Part shown: positions 1-6,785 of the stretch, piece after piece | Layout of the letters: every line of letters starts with the position of its first letter | Position numbering within the stretch: position 1 is the stretch's first letter | Assembly: GCF_019916085.1 (NCBI RefSeq) | Contig: NZ_CP049834.1 | Span: forward strand, 852,501 to 916,500 | Source of the DNA: Aquirufa lenticrescens | Lineage (GTDB): Bacteria > Bacteroidota > Bacteroidia > Cytophagales > Spirosomataceae | Direction: 5' to 3' | Length of the DNA stretch: 64,000 bases | The notes under the pieces: model-generated | Databases searched by the model: none | What the model saw: the letters and a program-made list of their open reading frames with translations, nothing else | What the model was told of the DNA's origin: nothing | Program-made: the position numbers and the translations under genes

Positions 1-292
1 TCTACATTATTTAGTAGAGGTAGAACCTATCACAGGAAGACCACACCAAATTCGAGTACAATTAGCTTCTTTGAATTGCCCCATTCGTGGCGACATCAAA
101 TACGGTTACGATAAACCGAACGTAGATGCAAGCATTAATTTACACGCACGCCGTTTGTATTTCATCCATCCAATTAAGAAAACACCGATTATCTGCAAAG
201 CGTCTGTTCCGGAAAATCCATTCTGGGAAGAGTTTTTGGAATTAGATAACGATGAGTTCAAGATGAAAAACTTGGATCACTTATACGAATAA
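1..292 (+). CDS. RluA/RluD-family RNA pseudouridine synthase, C-terminal end (5' truncated by window)
   Basis: Only the last ~96 codons are present; the frame is open from base 2 to a TAA at 290-292. The fragment starts inside the family signature: the residues TGRPHQIRVQLA match the conserved TGRxHQIRxH segment of RluA/RluD pseudouridine synthases, which isomerise uridines in rRNA or tRNA. The following PIRGDIKYG segment matches the usual 'PIxGDxxYG' stretch, and LHARRLYF matches 'LHAxxLxF'. The catalytic aspartate (HRLD motif) lies upstream of the window, so which RNA is modified cannot be told. The ORF ends 10 bases before the tail of the Rrf2 gene on the other strand. Family assignment is firm; the subfamily is open. 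Confidence 0.9.
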   Translation, partial: LHYLVEVEPITGRPHQIRVQLASLNCPIRGDIKYGYDKPNVDASINLHARRLYFIHPIKKTPIICKASVPENPFWEEFLELDNDEFKMKNLDHLYE

Positions 293-315
293 AAAAAGGA
301 GCTTACATAAGCTCC
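291..315 (-). terminator. Intrinsic terminator of the Rrf2 gene
   Basis: An 8-bp perfect stem, GGAGCTTA (298-305) with TAAGCTCC (308-315), is followed on the minus strand by a run of seven T (297-291). The stop codon of the Rrf2 gene (305-303) lies inside the hairpin, so translation termination and the terminator overlap. Confidence 0.85.
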
Positions 316-710
316 TCTAGTGTCGTATTTTCTAAAACGGATAAGTTTGCATCCCTCCATTTTGTCAAGACCGTTCTCAGCTGACAGGTTTCCTCGTCAG
401 CGCAGTCATCGCATTTGCCATAGAAGTGAAGTGAAACACACAAAGCTGGTGCGATGGGACCATCCACAATCCGAATGATTTTCGCAAAAGTAACTTCCGC
501 TGGAGGAATGCGCAGGTAGTAACCGCCGCCTTTCCCTTTTTGGGACTGTAAAATTCCGTGATTACGTAACTCTAATAAAATCGCTTCGAGGAATTTCTTA
601 GGTATCTTCTCCGATTCCGCAATATGCGAAATCAATAAGGGGCCTTTCTCATAGGATTGCGCCAATACTTTTAAAGCCTTTAAAGCATATTTTGCCTTCT
701 TCGAAATCAT
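303..710 (-). CDS. Rrf2 family transcriptional regulator
   Basis: 135 aa, the usual size for Rrf2/IscR proteins. The N-terminal winged helix is recognisable from the start (MISKKAKYALKAL, then IPKKFLEAIL and the wing KGKGGGYYL). The family dimerisation helix and sensor loop follow. The loop carries four cysteines in the segment ALCVSLHFYGKCDDCADEETC; three-cysteine clusters at this place bind a Fe-S cluster in IscR and NsrR, so redox, iron or NO sensing is possible, but the spacing is not the exact IscR pattern. The gene is monocistronic: its own promoter-like TAGCTTTG lies at 737-730 and a terminator overlaps its stop. The target genes cannot be told from the window. Confidence 0.92.
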   Translation of the reverse strand: MISKKAKYALKALKVLAQSYEKGPLLISHIAESEKIPKKFLEAILLELRNHGILQSQKGKGGGYYLRIPPAEVTFAKIIRIVDGPIAPALCVSLHFYGKCDDCADEETCQLRTVLTKWRDANLSVLENTTLEELM

Positions 711-729
711 AGTGTTGTTGATTGTGAAT

Positions 730-758
730 CAAAGCTAAACAAAATTCAGGAATACTCC
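730..758 (-). promoter_or_regulatory. Promoter -7 element of the Rrf2 gene with an adjacent imperfect palindrome
   Basis: On the minus strand TAGCTTTG (737-730) fits the Bacteroidota -7 consensus TAnnTTTG, 19 bases before the start codon. Just upstream sits GGAGTATTCC (758-749), an imperfect palindrome in the core-promoter region that could be an operator for autoregulation. No good -33 TTTG is seen. Confidence 0.45.
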
Positions 759-791
759 ATTAGTCCGCTCGATTAAGTACTGAGTGGCCGC

Positions 792-826
792 AAAAAAAAA
801 GGCTAACTCGAAAGCTAGCCTTTTTA
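792..826 (-). terminator. Terminator after rpsG
   Basis: A stem of GGCTA/TAGCC with an inner CT/AG extension (801-820) is flanked by nine A on the plus side and five T on the other. Read on the minus strand it is a hairpin followed by nine T, 16 bases after the rpsG stop. It closes the rpsL-rpsG transcript, so fusA is not co-transcribed. Confidence 0.85.
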
Positions 827-841
827 CGTAATTCAAATGAA

Positions 842-1309
842 TTAGAAACGGAAGTGAGAGAACGCTTTGTTCGCTTCTGCCATTCTGTGTGTATCATCTT
901 TCTTCTTCACTGCTGCTCCCTCACCTTTCGATGCTGCAATGATTTCGTTCGCTAAGCGATCCATCATTGTTTTGTCACCACGCTTACGCGCGTAACCGAT
1001 TAACCACTTCATTCCCAATGAAACTTTACGTTCAGCTCGTACTTCTGTTGGTACTTGGAAGTTTGCTCCACCCACGCGACGGCTCTTAACCTCCACTGAT
1101 GGCATCACATTATTCAATGCTTTTTTCCAAGTTTCTAAACCGTTTTCTTTTGTACGTTCCTCTACTTTGTCTAACGCATCATAAAAGATGGTAAATGCTG
1201 TAGATTTCTTTCCATCGTACATTAAGTTGTTTACAAACTTAGTAACTAATACATCCTTAAATTTAGGATCTGGCAATACGTAGCGCTTTTTTGGTTTCGC
1301 CTTTCTCAT
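842..1309 (-). CDS. rpsG: 30S ribosomal protein S7
   Basis: 155 aa, normal bacterial S7 length. The start [17 protein letters not shown] and the [15 protein letters not shown] stretch are typical, as is [15 protein letters not shown]7 nucleates assembly of the 3' major domain of 16S rRNA and sits at the E-site side of the head. It is the second gene of an rpsL-rpsG pair, separated from rpsL by 70 bases that can fold into a two-part hairpin (1330-1365). In many bacteria fusA follows; here a strong terminator follows instead. Confidence 0.98.
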   Translation of the reverse strand: MRKAKPKKRYVLPDPKFKDVLVTKFVNNLMYDGKKSTAFTIFYDALDKVEERTKENGLETWKKALNNVMPSVEVKSRRVGGANFQVPTEVRAERKVSLGMKWLIGYARKRGDKTMMDRLANEIIAASKGEGAAVKKKDDTHRMAEANKAFSHFRF

Positions 1310-1329
1310 TTTGTTAGTTTTTTAAAATC

Positions 1330-1365
1330 GACCCAACCTTCTGCTTTAACGAAGCATACTGGATC
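1330..1365 (-). promoter_or_regulatory. Structured rpsL-rpsG intercistronic segment, possible S7 control site
   Basis: On the minus strand GATCC (1365-1361) can pair with GGGTC (1334-1330), with one G-U pair, enclosing a second stem TGCTT (1356-1352) with AAGCA (1346-1342) and a five-base loop. The two stems are separated by an asymmetric internal loop (4 and 7 bases). In E. coli the rpsL-rpsG intercistronic region binds S7 for feedback; similar use here is an inference from position and fold only. Confidence 0.35.
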
Positions 1366-1379
1366 TTTCTGTTAATAAA

Positions 1380-1784
1380 TTATTTCTTTTTACCTGTTGG
1401 AGCTGCTTGACCTGGTTTAGGACGTTTAGCACCATACTTCGAACGAGACTGTAAACGACCAGAAACACCGGCTGTATCTAAAGCTCCACGAATGATGTGA
1501 TAACGTACACCTGGTAAGTCTTTTACACGACCACCACGGATCAATACGATCGAGTGCTCTTGTAAGTTGTGACCTTCACCTGGAATGTAGGCATTCACCT
1601 CTTTTTGGTTTGTTAAGCGAACACGAGCTACTTTACGCATCGCTGAGTTTGGTTTTTTAGGAGTAGTCGTGTATACACGAGTACAAACCCCTCTTCTTTG
1701 TGGACAAGAATCCAAAGCTGGTGACTTAGATTTCCAAGTCATTTGCTCACGTCCCTTGCGCACTAATTGCTGAATAGTTGGCAT
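1380..1784 (-). CDS. rpsL: 30S ribosomal protein S12
   Basis: 134 aa. Near-identical core to other S12 proteins: [11 protein letters not shown] at the start, [20 protein letters not shown], and [13 protein letters not shown]. Lys43 and Lys88, the positions mutated in classical streptomycin resistance, are both wild type here. The C-terminal tail is basic and slightly longer than in E. coli (124 aa). S12 lines the decoding centre of the 30S subunit. It is first in the rpsL-rpsG transcript, with a good promoter about 96 bases upstream and an AT-rich leader. Confidence 0.98.
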   Translation of the reverse strand: MPTIQQLVRKGREQMTWKSKSPALDSCPQRRGVCTRVYTTTPKKPNSAMRKVARVRLTNQKEVNAYIPGEGHNLQEHSIVLIRGGRVKDLPGVRYHIIRGALDTAGVSGRLQSRSKYGAKRPKPGQAAPTGKKK

Positions 1785-1879
1785 TTTGGAATAATTACCG
1801 TTTAAAATTTAAAATTCTTTTAATCCCTTCAAGCGCGTCAAACTCAATAAGATAGAGTTATCCCACACTAATGGGGGTG

Positions 1880-1910
1880 CAAAGTTAGCAATAAGATATA
1901 GAAATCAAAA
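1880..1910 (-). promoter_or_regulatory. rpsL promoter (Bacteroidota -33/-7)
   Basis: On the minus strand TTTTG (1910-1906) is followed after 18 bases by TAACTTTG (1887-1880), matching TTTG-N19-TAnnTTTG. Transcription should begin near 1875. The resulting ~90-base leader contains two small sequential hairpins (CCCA/TGGG and AACTC/GAGTT). Confidence 0.75.
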
Positions 1911-1924
1911 GGGGAAAATGAAAA

Positions 1925-3115
1925 TTATTTCAAAAACCCGCGGATTCCCATTTCCAAACCACGTAACTCCGCTAAACCGCGCAAACGACCGATGGCCGTG
2001 TAGCCAGGATTTGTCTTCTTTCCTTCCTGCAAATCATCTAACATCCGATGGCCGTGATCTGGGCGGAATGGCAAACGGAAATCCCTGCGACCTGATGCAA
2101 TGCGTTTGTCCTGCTCATTCACTAATCCCTTCATTACTCCGAACATATCCACATCCCCATCTAAATGGTCTGCTTCGTGGAAATTTCCGTATTGATCGCG
2201 TCGCGTTGCGCGCAAGTGGATAAAATTAATGCGATGACCCAGGCGCTCAACCATGCCCACTAAATCGTTGTCTTCTCTAACGCCGTAACTTCCCGTGCAG
2301 AAACACAATCCATTTACGTTGCTTTCGTAGGCATTTAATAATTGAACCGCATCGCTTTCCGTACTCACCACGCGTGGCAAGCCCAAAATCGGATACGGAG
2401 GATCATCCGGGTGAATCGATAAATTGACCCCTGCCTCCTCGGCTGCTGGCGTGATGTCCCGAATGAATTCATATAAATTCTCGCGCAACTCCTTCTCTCC
2501 TACTTCGGAATAGGTATCTAACGCTTCTTGGAAAGACTTCAACGTGAAGCTTTCTTCTGAACCCGGTAAACCGGCGATGATATTGCGGATTAATTTCTCT
2601 TGTTGCGCGGGAGTGGATGCATCGAACCATTTTTGAGCTCTGGCAATTTGCTCGGCTGTGTAATGTTGTTCTGCTCCTGGACGCTTCAATAAGAACAATT
2701 CAAAAGCACAAAATTCTGCCGCATCAAAGCGCAATCCCGTACTTCCGTCTGGAAAACGAAAATCCAAATCCGTTCTTGTCCAGTCCAGAATAGGCATAAA
2801 ATTATAACATACTAGATCTAAACCCGCCTCGCCTACATTACGTAAAGACGTTTTGTAGTTTTCGATGTACTGCTTGTAGTTCCCTGAACGCGTTTTGATA
2901 TCCTCGTGCACTGGAATACTTTCGATCACAGACCAGCTCAATCCAGCCGCCTCGATGATGGCCTTGCGTTCCAAAATATCCTGTAACTCCCACACTTTCC
3001 CATTTGGAATTTGGTGTAGAGCACTCACAATACCCGTTGCGCCTGCTTGGCGTACGTCAGATAATTTTACCGGATCATTGGGGCCAAACCACCTCCACGT
3101 TTGTTCTAAAGCCAT
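1925..3115 (-). CDS. uxuA: Mannonate dehydratase
   Basis: 396 aa (E. coli UxuA is 394). UxuA removes water from D-mannonate to give 2-keto-3-deoxygluconate in D-glucuronate catabolism. It is a metal-dependent TIM-barrel enzyme. Expected metal and substrate residues are visible: SIHPDDPP (His), [10 protein letters not shown] (Cys), NFIHLRAT (His) and RPDHGHRM (Asp/His), in that order. The start [16 protein letters not shown] is typical. It stands alone: other glucuronate genes (uxaC, uxuB, kdgK) are not in the window. It ends only 15 bases before the rpsL promoter. Confidence 0.96.
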   Translation of the reverse strand: MALEQTWRWFGPNDPVKLSDVRQAGATGIVSALHQIPNGKVWELQDILERKAIIEAAGLSWSVIESIPVHEDIKTRSGNYKQYIENYKTSLRNVGEAGLDLVCYNFMPILDWTRTDLDFRFPDGSTGLRFDAAEFCAFELFLLKRPGAEQHYTAEQIARAQKWFDASTPAQQEKLIRNIIAGLPGSEESFTLKSFQEALDTYSEVGEKELRENLYEFIRDITPAAEEAGVNLSIHPDDPPYPILGLPRVVSTESDAVQLLNAYESNVNGLCFCTGSYGVREDNDLVGMVERLGHRINFIHLRATRRDQYGNFHEADHLDGDVDMFGVMKGLVNEQDKRIASGRRDFRLPFRPDHGHRMLDDLQEGKKTNPGYTAIGRLRGLAELRGLEMGIRGFLK

Positions 3116-3181
3116 AGTTCTTTTGTTTACTACTTAATTAAAGTCCTTTAGCCCATAATTTTACCTATTATATGGCCAAAT

Positions 3182-3215
3182 AAAAAACCTTGCCTGGAAG
3201 CCGGGCAAGGTTTTT
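3182..3215 (-). terminator. Terminator after the DUF4301 gene (bidirectional form)
   Basis: A 10-bp stem AAACCTTGCC (3185-3194) with GGCAAGGTTT (3204-3213) is flanked by A and T runs on both sides. It lies between the DUF4301 stop and uxuA, both on the minus strand, so it separates these two transcripts. Confidence 0.85.
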
Positions 3216-3299
3216 GTAATCAAGCATTTATATACTTCCTTTAAAATCTCTTTCTTAGGGGCGACAAAAATAGGTAGTTTTTTACAAACAAAAAATAGC

Positions 3300-4763
3300 C
3301 TAGCCGTTTTGGTGTGCGGGCCTAACTAAATCGGTCACCGTTTTCACCGGGTTGAATGTTTCTAATGGCACTTCCACAAAAAGAGTGTTCCAATCTGACA
3401 TCGCTCCGTTCCAAAGTCCCGGCAACTCCATCGCCTTTAATTCTTTTCCGTCTTTGGTCTTATCTGTGATAAAACCTGTATTCATGTCTCGATAGTTCAA
3501 TAGATTCAAACCACGGGTAGCGCACACTAAATCTACCGGATTGAAGTGAGAGGCTTGGTGGAATTTCGCTTTTTGGTCTTCGTTCTTCATATCAATTTGA
3601 GCAGATTCCACGAGTTGAAGTGTGAAATTCCCATTCGCATCTTGACACCAGAATGGTCCTCCTCCCGGCTCTCCCGTATTTTTTACCACTCCACAAACGC
3701 GCGTAGGACGAGCTAAAACTTCCCTGATTTTTACCACTTTTTCCGTTTGCGATAATGCAGCAAAATTTGACGCAGGTACAAAGCCTAAATAGGTGGCCAT
3801 CTCATCTAATGCCTCTTCGATGGTAGTCTCAGATGGATTTTCTTGCAATTGCTTATCCAGGTGTTCTATACCTTCCAAAATCCACAACAACAACCCTCCT
3901 AAGGCCTTCTTGTATTCAATGGTCGGTTGTTTCAAAGCATCTGGAACCACATTATCAATATTTTTAATGAAGATCACATCGGCTTTCAAGTCATTTAAAT
4001 TCTCTAATAAAGCCCCATGACCAGCTGGTCTAAAGAGCAAGGATCCATCGACCTCACGGAACAGGGTATTGTCCGGATTGACGGCGATTGTATCTGTTGC
4101 AGGTTTTTGTTCTGAGAATGTAATCTCGAATTGGATACCGGTTTTCGTTGCCCATTTCGGTACGAGTTTTTTTACTAAATCCTCGAAACCGCTGCGATGT
4201 TCTGGGGAGACGGTGAAATGCAAGCGGGCTTTTTGGCCATTCGAAGCATAAGCCTCCGCTTCCACGATGTGTTCCTCTAGCGGAGTTCGTGCACCATCTG
4301 TATAAGAGTGGAAAGCGAGAAGACCTTTCGGTTTTTGGCCATAATTCATTCCCGCCGAACCGAGTAATTTATTCAGTATTTCGGCTGAGTCATCATTCGC
4401 TTCAATCAACTCTTTCAACTCTGGGTAAAAAGCAAAGTGATCTAGCTCATCGAAAAACTTCGTACATTCCTTGTTTTCCTCCCCTGTCGACAAGCATTCG
4501 AACAGTGATTTAAACATCCGCGTCGCCGCACCAGAGGCGGGAACCATCTTCAAAATGGAAAGTGCTGATTTTTGCTGATCAAAGCGTGCAATGAATTCCT
4601 GGAGTTGCTCTTCTGAAAACTGAAAAATCCCATTCCCGATCGAGGCAGATTTTTCCAAATTCATCCAAGGGAAGCCAGATTTAAAAAAATCAACTTGTTG
4701 ATTCATTTCTGCAGGCGTAATTCCGCGTTTCGATAATTGGGCTAAATCCTTCTCTGATAACAT
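3300..4763 (-). CDS. DUF4301 family protein
   Basis: 487 aa, a soluble protein of the Bacteroidota family DUF4301. Its function is not established. The segment KMVPASGAATRMFKSL near residue 70 resembles the glycine-rich nucleotide-binding loop (GxG/AATRM) of sugar-phosphate nucleotidyltransferases, and GEPGGGPFW later resembles a second substrate loop, so a nucleotidyltransferase-like fold is plausible. No signal peptide or membrane segment is seen. It is transcribed alone, divergent from recQ (99 bases between start codons) and closed by its own terminator. Family recognition is good; activity is inference. Confidence 0.8.
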   Translation of the reverse strand: MLSEKDLAQLSKRGITPAEMNQQVDFFKSGFPWMNLEKSASIGNGIFQFSEEQLQEFIARFDQQKSALSILKMVPASGAATRMFKSLFECLSTGEENKECTKFFDELDHFAFYPELKELIEANDDSAEILNKLLGSAGMNYGQKPKGLLAFHSYTDGARTPLEEHIVEAEAYASNGQKARLHFTVSPEHRSGFEDLVKKLVPKWATKTGIQFEITFSEQKPATDTIAVNPDNTLFREVDGSLLFRPAGHGALLENLNDLKADVIFIKNIDNVVPDALKQPTIEYKKALGGLLLWILEGIEHLDKQLQENPSETTIEEALDEMATYLGFVPASNFAALSQTEKVVKIREVLARPTRVCGVVKNTGEPGGGPFWCQDANGNFTLQLVESAQIDMKNEDQKAKFHQASHFNPVDLVCATRGLNLLNYRDMNTGFITDKTKDGKELKAMELPGLWNGAMSDWNTLFVEVPLETFNPVKTVTDLVRPAHQNG

Positions 4764-4846
4764 ATGCGCTTTCTTTTGTGTCTAAAAATTAGCATTTCTT
4801 CTCAGGAATTCCTAAAAATCCGGTGGAGGAGTTCATTCTTTTTTGG

Positions 4847-4854
4847 TAGATTTG
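4847..4854 (+). promoter_or_regulatory. recQ promoter -7 element, very close to the start codon
   Basis: TAGATTTG fits TAnnTTTG and ends only 8 bases before the recQ ATG. If transcription starts 5-7 bases downstream, the mRNA has almost no 5' untranslated region. No clear -33 TTTG is seen at the right spacing. Confidence 0.45.
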
Positions 4855-4862
4855 TTTAGACG

Positions 4863-6785
4863 ATGGTGGATATTCAGGACATATTACAAAAATACTGGGG
4901 GCATTCGGCTTTCAGGCCCCTGCAGGAGGAAATCATTCACTCGGTGCTGGATGGCAAGGATACCCTAGCTTTATTGCCCACCGGTGGTGGAAAGTCCATT
5001 TGTTTTCAAGTGCCAGCCCTCGCTTTGCCGGGAATATGTGTCGTCATCACGCCCCTAATTGCCTTGATGCAAGACCAGGTAGCGCAATTAAACCGCCGTG
5101 GCATTCCAGCGACCGCCCTATTTTCCGGCCTCCGCAAACGCCAAATCGACATCTTATTAGACAATTGCATTTACGGCAACACGAAATTTCTTTACGTTTC
5201 ACCTGAGCGTTTAAAAACGGATTTGTTCATTGAACGGGCGAAACAGATGAACATCAGCTTGTTGGTCATCGATGAGGCGCACTGTATTTCGCAATGGGGT
5301 CACGATTTCAGACCGCCCTATTTAGAGATTGCTGACTTTCGCGCGTTGATTCCAAGCGTTCCGTGTATCGCTTTGACGGCCTCCGCGAACGAAGAAGTAA
5401 AACAAGAAATTCAAGAAAAGCTGCAATTCAAGAACGCAGCCGTATTCCAAAAAAGTTTCAGCCGATCGAACCTCTCCTATTCTGTTCTCTATGAAGCGGA
5501 TAAGGAGAAGAAACTTTGCTCGATGCTGCAGCGGGTTCCCGGTTCTTCCATTGTCTATGTGCGGAATCGCCGACGAACCCAAGAGATTTCAGATCTGTTA
5601 TCTAAAGCCGGTTTATCCAGCACTTTTTACCATGCCGGTCTTCCAGGCGAGGTCAGAAGCGCACGCCAAAAAGACTGGATCGAGGGGAAAATCGATTGCA
5701 TCGTGGCGACCAATGCCTTTGGGATGGGAATCGACAAACCAGATGTTCGGCTGGTGGTGCACCTCGACTTACCCGATACTATCGAGGCTTATTACCAAGA
5801 GGCAGGCCGAGCGGGTCGAGACGAGAAAAAGGCCTATGCCGCCATTTTATACGAAGAGAAAGATGTGTTGGATTTAACGGCCCAATGGGAAAAATCATTT
5901 CCAACAGCGGAGACAATTAAACGCACCTACCAAGCCGTATCTAATTATCTGCAAGTAGCCGAAGGAAGTGGCGAGCTACAGAGTTACGATTTTGACTGGA
6001 TGGATTTGTGCAAGCGATTCAATTTACCCAGCTCTCAGACCTATTTTGCCTTAAAGACATTAGAAGCAGAGGGTCTATTATTATTAAACGAGGCCTTTCA
6101 AAATCCCTCCAAAATCCGCTTCATCGTCAGCTCCACCGAACTATACGATTTTCAAATCCGAAACGAGAAATTCGAATCCTTCCTAAAAGGGCTGCTACGA
6201 ATCTATGGGGGCAATTTATATACTCAATTCGTCAGTATCTCCGAAGCGGACTTCGCTCATCAGATAAAGATTCCTCCCGCAGAGGTGGAACGCAATTTAG
6301 CCTTGTTGGAGAAGTTCGAATTAATCGAATATGACAAACAAAATGGCCTGCCTAAATTGGTCTTTTTGACGCCTCGGGCGAACATCGAAAACCTACCTAT
6401 CATCTGGTCTGAATACTTGAAGAAGAAGGAGCGGTCGAAGAAAAAGATAGATGCGATGATTCACTATGTGACACATTCGGAGGCATGTAGAACGCTTTTG
6501 ATTACCTCGTATTTTGGCGAGTCGTTAAAGACTTCTTGTGGCATCTGCGATCATTGCTTGCAGCGCAAAAAAGAAGCCTCCGGGAAAAATATCCCCGAAG
6601 GCCTTGAAGCAGAACGCAAATTGATTCTGACTTATTTGAAAAACGGACCCTTATCCGTTCAAGATCTAGTGGAATGCCTCCGCCCTTTGGCTTCTGCTGA
6701 GGCGCTGCGCATCATTCAATTCAGTCTTGAATTAGGCGAAATTCACTATAATGCTGCAGAGGAGCTCGCTATCGGTTCTGCCTGA
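4863..6785 (+). CDS. recQ: ATP-dependent DNA helicase RecQ (short form without HRDC)
   Basis: 640 aa. Superfamily 2 helicase motifs are in order: motif I LLPTGGGKSICFQ (~residue 40), DEAHCISQWGHDFRP (motif II, DEAH, plus the RecQ aromatic loop), AFGMGIDKPDVR and YYQEAGRAGRDE (motifs V and VI). A zinc-binding region follows, with cysteines in EACRTLL and SCGICDHCLQRK near residues 545-575. The C-terminus after it is only ~65 aa and has no convincing HRDC domain, unlike E. coli RecQ. It unwinds 3'-tailed and branched DNA in recombination repair. Its last 40 bases overlap the end of lon on the other strand. Confidence 0.93.
   Translation: MVDIQDILQKYWGHSAFRPLQEEIIHSVLDGKDTLALLPTGGGKSICFQVPALALPGICVVITPLIALMQDQVAQLNRRGIPATALFSGLRKRQIDILLDNCIYGNTKFLYVSPERLKTDLFIERAKQMNISLLVIDEAHCISQWGHDFRPPYLEIADFRALIPSVPCIALTASANEEVKQEIQEKLQFKNAAVFQKSFSRSNLSYSVLYEADKEKKLCSMLQRVPGSSIVYVRNRRRTQEISDLLSKAGLSSTFYHAGLPGEVRSARQKDWIEGKIDCIVATNAFGMGIDKPDVRLVVHLDLPDTIEAYYQEAGRAGRDEKKAYAAILYEEKDVLDLTAQWEKSFPTAETIKRTYQAVSNYLQVAEGSGELQSYDFDWMDLCKRFNLPSSQTYFALKTLEAEGLLLLNEAFQNPSKIRFIVSSTELYDFQIRNEKFESFLKGLLRIYGGNLYTQFVSISEADFAHQIKIPPAEVERNLALLEKFELIEYDKQNGLPKLVFLTPRANIENLPIIWSEYLKKKERSKKKIDAMIHYVTHSEACRTLLITSYFGESLKTSCGICDHCLQRKKEASGKNIPEGLEAERKLILTYLKNGPLSVQDLVECLRPLASAEALRIIQFSLELGEIHYNAAEELAIGSA

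Noticed and set aside
1918-2223. Plus-strand ORF opposite uxuA, and many other short antisense ORFs in the window
   Set aside because: They are shadows of well-supported genes and show no family features.
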